DNA of 64,000 nucleotides, taken from the NCBI RefSeq assembly GCF_002161175.1, contig NZ_NFMA01000002.1:124001-188000 (forward strand), read 5' to 3'. The number at the start of each line of letters is the position of its first letter. The first letter of the stretch is position 1. Below are positions 1-9,102 of the stretch, in pieces. The notes under the pieces are model-generated. The model made no database searches. It had not been told where the DNA came from and saw only the letters and a program-made list of their open reading frames with translations. A program made the position numbers and the translations under genes. The DNA comes from Flavonifractor sp. An100. Lineage in GTDB: Bacteria; Bacillota; Clostridia; Oscillospirales; Oscillospiraceae.

Positions 1-1
1 T

Positions 2-1852
2 GTGGTATACCTGCGCGATGAGCAGGCATATGCGGTAGTGCTTACCGTAGATGGGAATGACTTCACCTATGTTACCTGCAATTCAAAGGGCGTCATTACC
101 TGGCGCGGAAGCGGTTACCTGGATGAATTGACCAGCCGGGATACCATCTACACCCGCTATACTGCTGCGGTCACCGATGAGTTGGCCAATGGGGACAGCA
201 TTACCGAGCGGAACGTGAAGAGCGCTCTGGCTGACCTGGAGGACGATTATTCCGACGGCGACGTGTGGAATATGGACTGGAAATACCGCTCCAATGTGAT
301 GGGCAGCCTATATGGCAGCGAGGCATTTGTCTGGACCATCAGCGATGAGGTGTTTGGGGAGCTGGAAGTGACGGAGCATCGCAAGGCGGAGGATTTACGG
401 CCGGGCGACGTGGTCCACTTAGATGATTATGATGAGTATGTGGTGGTTCTCGATGTGGAGGACGACGCCTTTACCTATCTGGGAGTAACCAGCAAGGGAA
501 GCATCTACTGGGACGGCTATGAGAAGCTGGACGGTCTGGACCGGGACGATACCATCTATACCCGTTATCCCGAGGATAGCAGTTCTTCTTCCTCCAGTGG
601 GGATGAGGAACTGACCAATGGGAAATCAGTGACGGAAAAGAATGTAATGGCCCTGCTGGAGGATCTGATGGAGGACTATGAGCAGGGAGACGAGTGGGAT
701 GAGCGCTATACTTCCCGCGTGCTGGGAACAGCCAGTGGCAGTGAGGGCTTTGTTTACCTTATCAGCGATGAGATTTTTGGCAACCTGGACGTGGACGAAC
801 TCACCCGTACCTCTCAGCTACAGGCTGGGGACCTGATCGATTATAGCTATGAAGGGGATTATGTCATCGTAGTAAAAGTGGATGATGAGACTGGGCGGTT
901 TGTTTACGCTGGAGTGAATGACAAGGGAAAGATTTACTGGAATTACAGCGCTCCGGTTGATGGCCTTTCCAGTAAGGACACTATTTATACCCGGTATCCT
1001 GATTACACATCCTCTTCAGATAAGGATGAGGATGACGACACGCTGACCAATGGTAAAAGTGTGACAGAGAAGAATGTGGCGTCTTTGTTGGAGGACCTAA
1101 TGGAGGACTATGAGCAGGGAGACGAGTGGGATGTGGATGAGCGGTATAGCTCCGATGTCCTTGGCTCTGCCCGTGGAAGTGAAGCCTTTGTTTACTTCAT
1201 CAGCGACGAGGTATTTGGGGATCTGGACGTGGATGACCATGACGATCCCTCGGAGCTGCGCATAGGTGATATCATTGACTACGACTACGAAGAGGAATAT
1301 GTGCTGGTCGTGGACATCGATGGAGATGAGTTCACTTACGCAGGGATTTCGTCTAGTGGAAAAATTTACTGGAATCGGTATGGGTATCTGGATGAACTTG
1401 GTCGGTATGACACGATCTATACCCGTTATCCGGGCAGCAGTTCCTCCAATCGGGATGAGGATACTCTGACCAATGGGAAGGACGCGACCGAGCGGAATGT
1501 GGCCAATTTGCTGTCTGACCTGCGGGACGATTATCAAACAGGCGATGAGTGGACTGATCGTTACAGCTCGGATGTGTTGGGAACCGGCCGTGGCAGCCAG
1601 GCATTTGTATATTTTCTAAGTGATGAGATCTTTGGTGATTTGGATGTGTGGGAGCACAGCCGTCCAACCAACGCTATGGTAGGTGACGTCATTTATCTGA
1701 GCAAGTTTGACGAATACGCTATGGTGGTAGATCTGGACGAAGATGGCCTGACCTACGCTGGAGTGGACAACGACGATGAAATCTTCTGGAATGCCTACAT
1801 CTCCTTTAACAATTTAAGTAGTAAGGATACCGTTTATACTCGTTATCCCTGA
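2..1852 (+). CDS. Acidic tandem-repeat protein, 5'-truncated by the window edge
   Basis: The frame is open at the left edge, so the N-terminus and any signal peptide are missing. The visible 616 residues are half a repeat followed by four full repeats of about 130 residues, joined by Ser/Asp linkers. Each repeat has a helical half (NGKSVTEKNV, then an acidic stretch ending GDEW), a core ending SDEVFGDLDV or close to it, and a beta-rich half ending DTIYTRYP. The order resembles, from memory, repeated NlpC/P60-like modules in clostridial surface proteins, in which a Cys-Gly-Phe and a His-Ser-Val carry the catalytic pair. Here those places hold Ser-Glu and Asp/Glu-Glu-Tyr, so the modules look non-catalytic. 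A surface or extracellular role is inferred from composition. A strong terminator follows the stop. Confidence 0.7.
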   Translation: MVYLRDEQAYAVVLTVDGNDFTYVTCNSKGVITWRGSGYLDELTSRDTIYTRYTAAVTDELANGDSITERNVKSALADLEDDYSDGDVWNMDWKYRSNVMGSLYGSEAFVWTISDEVFGELEVTEHRKAEDLRPGDVVHLDDYDEYVVVLDVEDDAFTYLGVTSKGSIYWDGYEKLDGLDRDDTIYTRYPEDSSSSSSSGDEELTNGKSVTEKNVMALLEDLMEDYEQGDEWDERYTSRVLGTASGSEGFVYLISDEIFGNLDVDELTRTSQLQAGDLIDYSYEGDYVIVVKVDDETGRFVYAGVNDKGKIYWNYSAPVDGLSSKDTIYTRYPDYTSSSDKDEDDDTLTNGKSVTEKNVASLLEDLMEDYEQGDEWDVDERYSSDVLGSARGSEAFVYFISDEVFGDLDVDDHDDPSELRIGDIIDYDYEEEYVLVVDIDGDEFTYAGISSSGKIYWNRYGYLDELGRYDTIYTRYPGSSSSNRDEDTLTNGKDATERNVANLLSDLRDDYQTGDEWTDRYSSDVLGTGRGSQAFVYFLSDEIFGDLDVWEHSRPTNAMVGDVIYLSKFDEYAMVVDLDEDGLTYAGVDNDDEIFWNAYISFNNLSSKDTVYTRYP

Positions 1853-1866
1853 TCGGATTAGTTAAG

Positions 1867-1906
1867 AAAACCGCTGGCGGACATTGTGTCCGCCAGCGGT
1901 TTTTTT
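1867..1906 (+). terminator. Rho-independent terminator after the repeat protein
   Basis: A perfect stem (ACCGCTGGCGGACA with its complement) around a 3-nt loop is followed by a run of seven T. It separates the repeat protein from the recombinase unit. Confidence 0.9.
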
Positions 1907-1958
1907 ACATATCCCGCACATGCCTGACATAACTTTAGTCAGGAAGGGAGGTGGGGAC

Positions 1959-2096
1959 GTGAAAGAACATGTGCAGTTAGAAGATCAAAATCAGGAAGCT
2001 TGGTTTCTATGGAGGAAGTTGCGGGTGAAATTGGTATACGTAAACCAAAAAGATTGGGAGCAAGAAATTAGGCGTCTGCGCGGCCAAACGGATTGA
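1959..2096 (+). CDS. 45-codon ORF translationally coupled to the recombinase
   Basis: This GTG start follows a strong Shine-Dalgarno sequence (GGGAGGTG), and the stop TGA overlaps the TTG start of the recombinase in a TTGA junction. The product is about 45 residues, charged, with Trp-Phe-Leu-Trp and Arg-Arg-Leu-Arg stretches. It has no membrane segment and no motif I recognise. The same frame is open further upstream, but the ribosome site supports this start. It could be a recombinase directionality or accessory factor, or simply a leader peptide for coupling. That role is inference from position only. Confidence 0.55.
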   Translation: MKEHVQLEDQNQEAWFLWRKLRVKLVYVNQKDWEQEIRRLRGQTD

Positions 2097-3594
2097 AACA
2101 GGATCATCTCTGGAATGTGGCAGTTTACATCCGGTTGTCCCGGGAAGATGGAAATGATGAGAGCCTGAGTGTGGAAAATCAACGCAAAATTATTGGAACA
2201 TTTTTGGAGGAATCGTTTCAGGGAGCCTGGACCTTGGCGGGGGAATTTGTAGACGATGGAGTGACAGGAACAGGAGCGGAACGTCCGGGCTTTCAGCGGA
2301 TGCTGCGGGCTATAGAGGAAGGGAGGGTAAATTGTGTCGTGTGTAAAACACTGTCCCGCGCATTCCGTAATTATGCAGATCAGGGTTATTTTTTGGAGTC
2401 CTATTTTCCACGGTTTGGGGTGCGATTTATTTCGTTGGGCGGGCCGGCCGTGGATAGCTATTTGCGGCCAGAAGCCATCTGTGGATATGAGGTGCCCATC
2501 AGTGGGATTATGAACGACCGCTATGCCTGCCGCACCTCGGCAGACGTGCGAAATACGTTGAATATGAAGCGGCGCAGAGGAGAGTTTATAGGCGCTTTTG
2601 CCCCATATGGGTATCAAAAGGATATGAATTGCAAAGGAAAGCTGGTGATCGATAAGACGGCAGCAGAGGTGGTTCGGAACATTTTCTTATGGAGAGCAGA
2701 GAATGTAAGTTGCCAGGAAATTGCCCGGCGCCTTAATTTTCAAGGAATCCTGGCCCCTTCTGCCTATAAACGGCAATCTGGTCTGCGTTATCAAAATCCA
2801 AAGTTAGAAGCTAGCCGTGGCCTTTGGTCAGCCCGGACTATCTCGCAGATACTAAATAATCCGGTATACATTGGGACGATGGTACAGGGGAGACAGAGGG
2901 TGGTCAGCTACAAAATCCATGATAGGAAAGCGGTTGGGCCGGAAGAGTGGTTTGTTGTAGAGCATACGCATCCGCCAATTGTAGATCGGGAACTGTTTGA
3001 TCAGGTGAACAGCTTAGTTCAAGGGAAGGTTAAAGGAAAGAACAGCAGTCAGACTCGCCACTTGTTATCAGGTTTGGTATACTGTGGACATTGCGGGCAA
3101 CGGATGGGAAGAAAGACAGCTAAAGGCCATAGCTATTTTGCCTGCCGGAGAAGAGAAGGTATGGAGTGTCCCGGCAGTTCGATTCGGGAGGATCAGCTGG
3201 AGGAGCTGATTTGTGGACTGTGGGAGAAGTTAGAAGAGCAAGATAAAGGGAACTATTCTGTCCAAAGGACACAAGAGGAACAGCTTTTGAGACAGAAACA
3301 AAAGGAGTTAGAACGGTTAAAGAGAATTGGGGATACCCTGTATTTGGATTGGAGAACGCAGGTCATTTCCGATGAGGAATATGGGAGGGTACGCCAGCGG
3401 TGGAAGGAGCGTGTCCAGAAGCTGGAGTGTTGGTGCGAGCAGCAGGGAATATACGGGCAGGAGGAAGTAAAAAAACAACCTGATATATTAGAGCGATCCA
3501 ATTTGGTCCGATTTGTCCGGGGGATTGTGATAGGTCAGAAAGGAGAGGTGGCGCTTTATCTGTGCGCTCAAAATGAGAGAAGGGAGGGGAGTAA

Positions 3595-3598
<4 letters not shown>
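2093..3598 (+). CDS. Large serine recombinase (resolvase/integrase family)
   Basis: Site-specific recombinase of 501 residues. The N-terminal resolvase catalytic domain carries the Tyr-Ile-Arg-Leu-Ser signature with nucleophile Ser16 and Arg14, and a second catalytic stretch Leu-Ser-Arg at about 87-89. A 'recombinase' domain follows (APYGYQKD at about 175 onward, then the NNPVYIG motif near 262). A zinc beta-ribbon starts with CGHC near 330 and is completed by two more Cys around 348 and 356, and a charged C-terminal helix ends the protein. The start is TTG, overlapping the preceding small ORF. No phage structural or transposon genes surround it, so it is a solo recombinase. Its stop overlaps a TTG that could start the collagen-like frame. 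Enzymes of this family cut, exchange and rejoin DNA at att or inversion sites. Confidence 0.9.
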
Positions 3599-4461
<863 letters not shown>

Positions 4462-4516
4462 GCAGGAAAACGTACGAGGAGGGGGTGAAATTCACTCTCT
4501 CCTTTTTGTTTAATGG

Positions 4517-5638
4517 ATGCGTAAGGGAAAGGGGTATGGGGCATTGCGTGTAGTTGTGTATGGGATTTGCAAAAATGAAGAGCAGTTTGTAGACCGGTGG
4601 ATGGATTCCATGTCCGAGGCAGACCAGGTAGTCGTATTGGACACAGGCTCCACCGATGCAACAGTGGAAAAGCTGCGTCAGCGGGGGGCCAGTGTAACAG
4701 TAGAAGTCATTACACCCTGGCGCTTTGATACGGCCCGGAACCGCTCTCTGGAGCTAGTGCCTGAGGATGCGGAGATCTGTGTTTGCACAGATTTGGATGA
4801 GGTGTTTCATCCGGGTTGGCGGAAGGAGTTAGAGCAGGTATGGGAAGAAGGGGCAGGTCAGGCCACATATCGTTATACCTGGTCTTTCAATCCCGATGGA
4901 TCAGAGGGAGTTGTGTTCTGGTATGAAAAAATCCATGCCAGATGGGGCTATCGGTGGGTCCATCCGGTCCATGAAGTGCTTGCTTGGGTAGGAGAGGGGC
5001 GCCCGGGTCCCACGGTGGTGGCGGACGGAGTGCAGCTGGATCACCATCCAGATCCCACCAAATCCAGGGGGCAATATCTGGCGTTGCTGGAGTTGTCGGT
5101 AGCGGAGGACCCGGAGGATGACCGGAATGTCCATTATCTGGGGCGGGAGTATATGTTCCGAGAACGATGGGACGACTGTATCGCTACTCTGAAGCGGCAT
5201 CTTTCCATGCCAAAATCCACGTGGAAGGACGAACGAGCGGCCTCCATGCGGTACATTGCCAAGGCGTATTTGGGGAAAGGGAACCAGCAGCAGGCACAAG
5301 ACTGGTATCTAAGGGCTATCGCGGAGGCTCCCTATCTGCGGGAGCCATGGATGGACTTAGCTGAGTTGCTTTATGAGCAAGAGGAGTGGGATGGGGTACT
5401 GTATATGACTGGGCGGGCCCTTTCTATCACCCATCGTCCCCGGACCTATATTTGCGAAGCTGCCCCGTGGGGCAGCCTGCCCCACGACCTACGGTGCATC
5501 GCCTTTTACCACACGGGGCGAAGGCAGCAGGCCCTGGAGGAGGCACGGAAGGCCCTGGCTCTGGAGCCGGGAAATGAGCGACTGCGAGGCAATGTGGAGC
5601 TTTTGGAACAGGAAATGGAAACAGCGGTCCACCCCTGA
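4517..5638 (+). CDS. Family 2 glycosyltransferase with TPR-like C-terminal half
   Basis: 373 residues. The N-terminal GT-A domain has the opening strand VVVYGICKNEE, the nucleotide-binding DTGSTD motif and a DLDE metal-binding motif near residue 96, all typical of clostridial 'TPR domain-containing glycosyltransferase' proteins. The C-terminal part has helical repeats (ASMRYIAKAYLGKG, LALEPGNERL) of TPR type. It probably adds a sugar to a protein or surface polymer. Its position just behind the collagen-like gene fits glycosylation of Thr-rich Gly-X-Y repeats, as for BclA in Bacillus, but that partnership is inferred. The start is uncertain: the ATG at 4517 lies directly after an in-frame stop and lacks a good ribosome site, while a TTG at 4544 has GGAAAGGGG upstream. 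Confidence 0.8.
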   Translation: MRKGKGYGALRVVVYGICKNEEQFVDRWMDSMSEADQVVVLDTGSTDATVEKLRQRGASVTVEVITPWRFDTARNRSLELVPEDAEICVCTDLDEVFHPGWRKELEQVWEEGAGQATYRYTWSFNPDGSEGVVFWYEKIHARWGYRWVHPVHEVLAWVGEGRPGPTVVADGVQLDHHPDPTKSRGQYLALLELSVAEDPEDDRNVHYLGREYMFRERWDDCIATLKRHLSMPKSTWKDERAASMRYIAKAYLGKGNQQQAQDWYLRAIAEAPYLREPWMDLAELLYEQEEWDGVLYMTGRALSITHRPRTYICEAAPWGSLPHDLRCIAFYHTGRRQQALEEARKALALEPGNERLRGNVELLEQEMETAVHP

Positions 5639-5683
5639 TGGGGCGGGCCGCTGTCAACGGTTTCAGCCGGGCAAGCCGTACAA

Positions 5684-7000
5684 TTAAAATTCCCAGTCCG
5701 CCGGATCGCTGGAGAGAACCTTGTCCTCAGGATACTCCAACGCTCCATTTCTCACGATATAGCCAGGGGCATCCTGAGCTATATAGGAGCGGCCATATTG
5801 GTCGGTGAGCAGGGCGGCAAAGTCAATCTGATCCCCCTCCTCCACCTCCAATTGGGTGGCAGGGAGAACGAAGTAGTCGGCCGGCGTGTCCGGGAGGGAT
5901 TTCAAGCTGCTGGGGATTTGGTCGGTAGGCTCCAGCCAGCACACCAGCTTGTGGTTGCGGAAAAGCCCCACTTTCCTGCTTTCCCATTGGGACTGCTCCA
6001 GGTCGGCGTTTGTGGCAGGCACATAGGGGTTAGAGTGGGCCAAAATGGCGGTGGTTTCCGGGAGCTGCAATAACCCGGGCTCATCCTTCTGTTTGCCGGG
6101 AAAAACGGTTTCCACACAACTCAGAAAGGCCGTGGGAAAGGAATCAGTGTATAGGTCCTGGTATTGATCCAAGATTTGAGTCTCCCGCACTCCATCACGG
6201 AGGAAAACGATGGAGATGGTAATGGAGTCGGTGAGAGGACAGGTGACCTCGGCAGTCAGGGTTTGGTCATGGACCTCTCCCTGGGACTCCACCGTTTGGA
6301 CGGTTTCCCCGGTGCTTTCCACCAGAAACATAACCTCCGTGCCCTGGAAATAGGTCTTGGGGACTGCCCGGAGGTGAAAGGTGACGGTGTTGGCCCGCAG
6401 ATCACTTCCGGCAATTTGGGTGGAGTAGTCGGCCAGGAGACTGTTTTGGGCCTTGAGGATATCCTCCACCCGTCCGGTGAGGGAATCGATCTGACTGTCC
6501 ACCGAGTAGGTGATGTTATCAATGGAATTGGACAGGCTGTCATATTGCTGCTGGGACCGGTCTATTTTACCGTTGAGAGTAAAGACCGAGGCGACGATGA
6601 TGCCGCACAGCACAAAGAGGATGGGTACCGGCCATCTCTCCCAGGGGGACGAGGGCTTTTGATGGAGTTTTTCTTCCACCAACTGCTCCACCTGCTCCTG
6701 GGTCAGAGAGAAGGGATTTTCTTGCTGATAGCGCCGTAAAATTTCTTCCACCAGCCGGCGCTGTGCTTCCGTGAACGTCTCGCCATCTGCGTTAGAGGAG
6801 TCCTTCTCCACGCCCAACAGCCAACCTACATTTACTTGAAAAAGCCGGGCCATGGCCACCAGCTTGTCAATTTCCGGCAGAGAGGCGTCGCTCTCCCATT
6901 TATAGATGGACTGCCGGGAGACCCCCAATAATTCTCCCAGCCGCTCCTGCGAGAGCTCCCGTTCCTTTCGTTTGGCCGCAATGCGCTGGCCTGTCGTCAT
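5684..7000 (-). CDS. XRE-type regulator with transmembrane anchor and external domain
   Basis: 438 residues. Residues 1-62 are an XRE/Cro helix-turn-helix (SQERLGELLGVSRQSIYKWE). A short Glu-rich helix follows, then one membrane segment at about 123-141, a Ser/Asp-rich predicted coiled coil at 145-190, and about 250 residues of beta-rich sequence expected outside the cell. The architecture suggests a one-component regulator that senses something outside and binds DNA inside. The ATG at 7000 is chosen over the upstream frame because AGGAGGTGG lies 5 bases before it. The ligand and targets are unknown. It follows the MATE gene on the same strand, about 150 bp downstream. Confidence 0.75.
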   Translation of the reverse strand: MTTGQRIAAKRKERELSQERLGELLGVSRQSIYKWESDASLPEIDKLVAMARLFQVNVGWLLGVEKDSSNADGETFTEAQRRLVEEILRRYQQENPFSLTQEQVEQLVEEKLHQKPSSPWERWPVPILFVLCGIIVASVFTLNGKIDRSQQQYDSLSNSIDNITYSVDSQIDSLTGRVEDILKAQNSLLADYSTQIAGSDLRANTVTFHLRAVPKTYFQGTEVMFLVESTGETVQTVESQGEVHDQTLTAEVTCPLTDSITISIVFLRDGVRETQILDQYQDLYTDSFPTAFLSCVETVFPGKQKDEPGLLQLPETTAILAHSNPYVPATNADLEQSQWESRKVGLFRNHKLVCWLEPTDQIPSSLKSLPDTPADYFVLPATQLEVEEGDQIDFAALLTDQYGRSYIAQDAPGYIVRNGALEYPEDKVLSSDPADWEF

Positions 7001-7153
7001 GAAAGACCACCTCCTGATGGAGAGATGGTAACACAGATGGGAAAGAACGTCCACCCATCCCTGGTTTTGAATCTGCTAACCAGCGGTTTACATGGAAAGA
7101 AAACCTTACTCTCCCAATGGATTTCAAATGGAATGGTAAAAATTTAGCTCTAA

Positions 7154-8488
7154 TCAGACATAATGATATTTGCCGCGCTTTCCCACCAGAAAACAAAGGG
7201 ATACCATCAAGGCAGTCACCTCGGCGGCCACAATGGCCAGCCAGATTCCATCCACACCCAGCACGGCGGGGAGGAGAAGAACCGCTGCGGTTTGAAAGAG
7301 CAGGGTACGCAGGAAAGAGATCAGGGCGGAGACCAGCCCATCATTGAGTGCGGTAAAGAAGGCAGAGGCAAAAATGTTAAAGCCTACGAACAGGAAGGAG
7401 ATGGAGTACAGGCGCAGTCCCCGGGCAGTGAGGTCCAGTAATTGGACGTCGTAGCCCACAAAGATGGTGGCCAGGGGGGTGGCTAGAGCCAAAGCGATCC
7501 CGGTAAGCAGAATGCCGCCGCCGCCCACCAGTGTGAGACTTTTGCGGAAAAGTCCCTTTAGCTCCTGGTGATGAGCAGCCCCGTAATGATAGCCGATGAT
7601 GGGAGCGCTACCGATGGAATATCCAAGAAAAATGGAGATAAAGATAAAGTTCACATACATAATGACTCCGTAGGCGGCTACCCCATCCTCTCCCACCATG
7701 CGCAGCAGCTGGAAATTGTAAAGGATGTTTACCAGGGACAGGGAGAGGTTGGTCATCAGTTCCGAGGAGCCATTGGAACAGGTTTTCCAAAGAGCACGGA
7801 GGTCCAGCTTGGCCCGGGTCAGGCGGAGCAGGCTGGAATTACGGGGATGGGAGAAGTAGAGCAGAGGGACCATTCCGCCCACCGCCTGACTGAATGCGGT
7901 GGCAATGGCTGCTCCGGCCAATCCCCAGGGGAGAATCGCCACAAAAAGAAAGTCCAGTACCATATTGGTCACTCCGGCCGCTACGGTGACGGCCAGACCC
8001 AAATGGGGCTTTTCCGCAGTGACAAAAAAGCTCTGAAACACATTTTGCAGCATGTACAAGGTCTGAGCGACTAGAATGATCCGTCCATACAGCACGCAGT
8101 CCTCCAGCATGGAGCCCGAAGCGCCCAGTGCGGCGGCAATGGGGCGCAGCCAGATGAGACCCACCACGGTAAACAGCACGCCGGCGACAATGGTCACATA
8201 GATGAGCATGGAAAATAGGGCATTGGCCCGCTCCCGCTTTCCCCAGCCCAGGGTGACGGCCACCAGGGCACTGCCGCCTGTGCCGATCATAAAGCCCAGA
8301 GCGCCCAGTCCCATGAGAACGGGCATGATGAGGTTGACAGCGGCAAAGGAGGTCTTACCCACAAAATTGGATACAAACAGTCCGTCTACCACCCCGTAGA
8401 TGGAGGTAAAAATCATCATAAGGATGGAGGGAAACACAAATCGAAGCAGCCGCCCCACGGTGAAGTGGTCGGAAAGTTGAATCTTCAT
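7154..8488 (-). CDS. MATE family multidrug/cation antiporter
   Basis: 444 residues with about 12 hydrophobic segments in two similar halves, and the MATE-type opening FVFPSILMMIFTSIYGVVDG. Transporters of this family export drugs or metabolites using a Na+ or H+ gradient in the cytoplasmic membrane. The start at 8488 has GGAAGGAG eight bases upstream, and the longer frame beyond it lies in the marR terminator. The MarR gene directly upstream is probably its regulator. The two are separated by a strong terminator-like hairpin, so transport expression may depend on readthrough or a separate promoter. Confidence 0.9.
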   Translation of the reverse strand: MKIQLSDHFTVGRLLRFVFPSILMMIFTSIYGVVDGLFVSNFVGKTSFAAVNLIMPVLMGLGALGFMIGTGGSALVAVTLGWGKRERANALFSMLIYVTIVAGVLFTVVGLIWLRPIAAALGASGSMLEDCVLYGRIILVAQTLYMLQNVFQSFFVTAEKPHLGLAVTVAAGVTNMVLDFLFVAILPWGLAGAAIATAFSQAVGGMVPLLYFSHPRNSSLLRLTRAKLDLRALWKTCSNGSSELMTNLSLSLVNILYNFQLLRMVGEDGVAAYGVIMYVNFIFISIFLGYSIGSAPIIGYHYGAAHHQELKGLFRKSLTLVGGGGILLTGIALALATPLATIFVGYDVQLLDLTARGLRLYSISFLFVGFNIFASAFFTALNDGLVSALISFLRTLLFQTAAVLLLPAVLGVDGIWLAIVAAEVTALMVSLCFLVGKRGKYHYV

Positions 8489-8506
8489 GGTAACGCTCCT
8501 TCCAGG

Positions 8507-8554
8507 GCAAAAAACCGCGCCCGGTCTCTCTTTGGGAGAGAACCGAACGCGGTT
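8507..8554 (-). terminator. Terminator or attenuator between marR and MATE genes
   Basis: On the minus strand a long stem (AAACCGCG with CGCGGTTT, continued by CGGTTCTCTC with GAGAGACCGG) is followed by six T. It lies in the 100-bp gap between the two genes and could limit transcription into the transporter. Confidence 0.8.
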
Positions 8555-8588
8555 TCCTGATGATCTGAGATCCAGGGACACGCTGCTG

Positions 8589-9029
8589 TCAAGGGTTATC
8601 TTCTACCAAGTCCCGAAAGCCAAAGACATACGCCTGAGTCAGGCGAAACAGCTCCTGCTGCTGTTCCAGAGGAATTTGGGAAAAGGCCTGTTGCTCCATC
8701 TGGGCCACCGGAGCAATTTTATCCCGAACCACCCGCTTCCCCTCGTCAGTGAGGAATATGTGGGTGTCCCGCCCCTTTCCAGAGGTCAGACGGATCAGCC
8801 CCTCTCGCTCCAGCTTCCGGATGGAGGAGTTAATGGTCTGCTTACTGATAAAGGAAAAGTTGCAGATATCTTTTTGTAGGCAGCCGTCTCCTGTCATACA
8901 CAGGGTGTAGAGAATGTCAAAGGCACTGTCGGACAGGCCCGCACGGCGGGCCAGTTCGTGGTAGAGATCGTCCATTTCCTTGAACAGACGGTTATACTCC
9001 CGCAGCAGCTGAGATTGGACAGGGATCAT
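8589..9029 (-). CDS. MarR family transcriptional regulator
   Basis: 146 residues with a winged helix-turn-helix (DICNFSFISKQTINSSIRKLEREGLI) and the wing basic-acidic tip GKGRDTHIFLTDEG, the classic MarR signature. It likely represses its own promoter and the downstream MATE gene. The ATG at 9029 is preferred. A GTG five codons earlier is possible, and the ribosome site (GTGGGG) is weak for both. Its promoter contains a palindrome that is a natural candidate for its operator. Confidence 0.9.
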   Translation of the reverse strand: MIPVQSQLLREYNRLFKEMDDLYHELARRAGLSDSAFDILYTLCMTGDGCLQKDICNFSFISKQTINSSIRKLEREGLIRLTSGKGRDTHIFLTDEGKRVVRDKIAPVAQMEQQAFSQIPLEQQQELFRLTQAYVFGFRDLVEDNP

Positions 9030-9073
9030 GGTGCCACACCCCACAGTCTGATTTCATACTTGCTGCGAGAGCC

Positions 9074-9102
9074 AGTATAGTATGATTTCATACTCATGTC
9101 AA
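9074..9102 (-). promoter_or_regulatory. marR promoter with palindromic operator in the spacer
   Basis: Minus strand: TTGACA (9097-9102), 17-bp spacer, TATACT (9074-9079). The spacer holds the inverted repeat AGTATGA/TCATACT (9079-9094). The sequence TGATTTCATACT recurs at 9049-9060, 34 bp away and on the same face of the helix. This is a typical autorepression layout for MarR proteins. The sites overlap the 3' end of the alaX-like gene. Confidence 0.75.
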
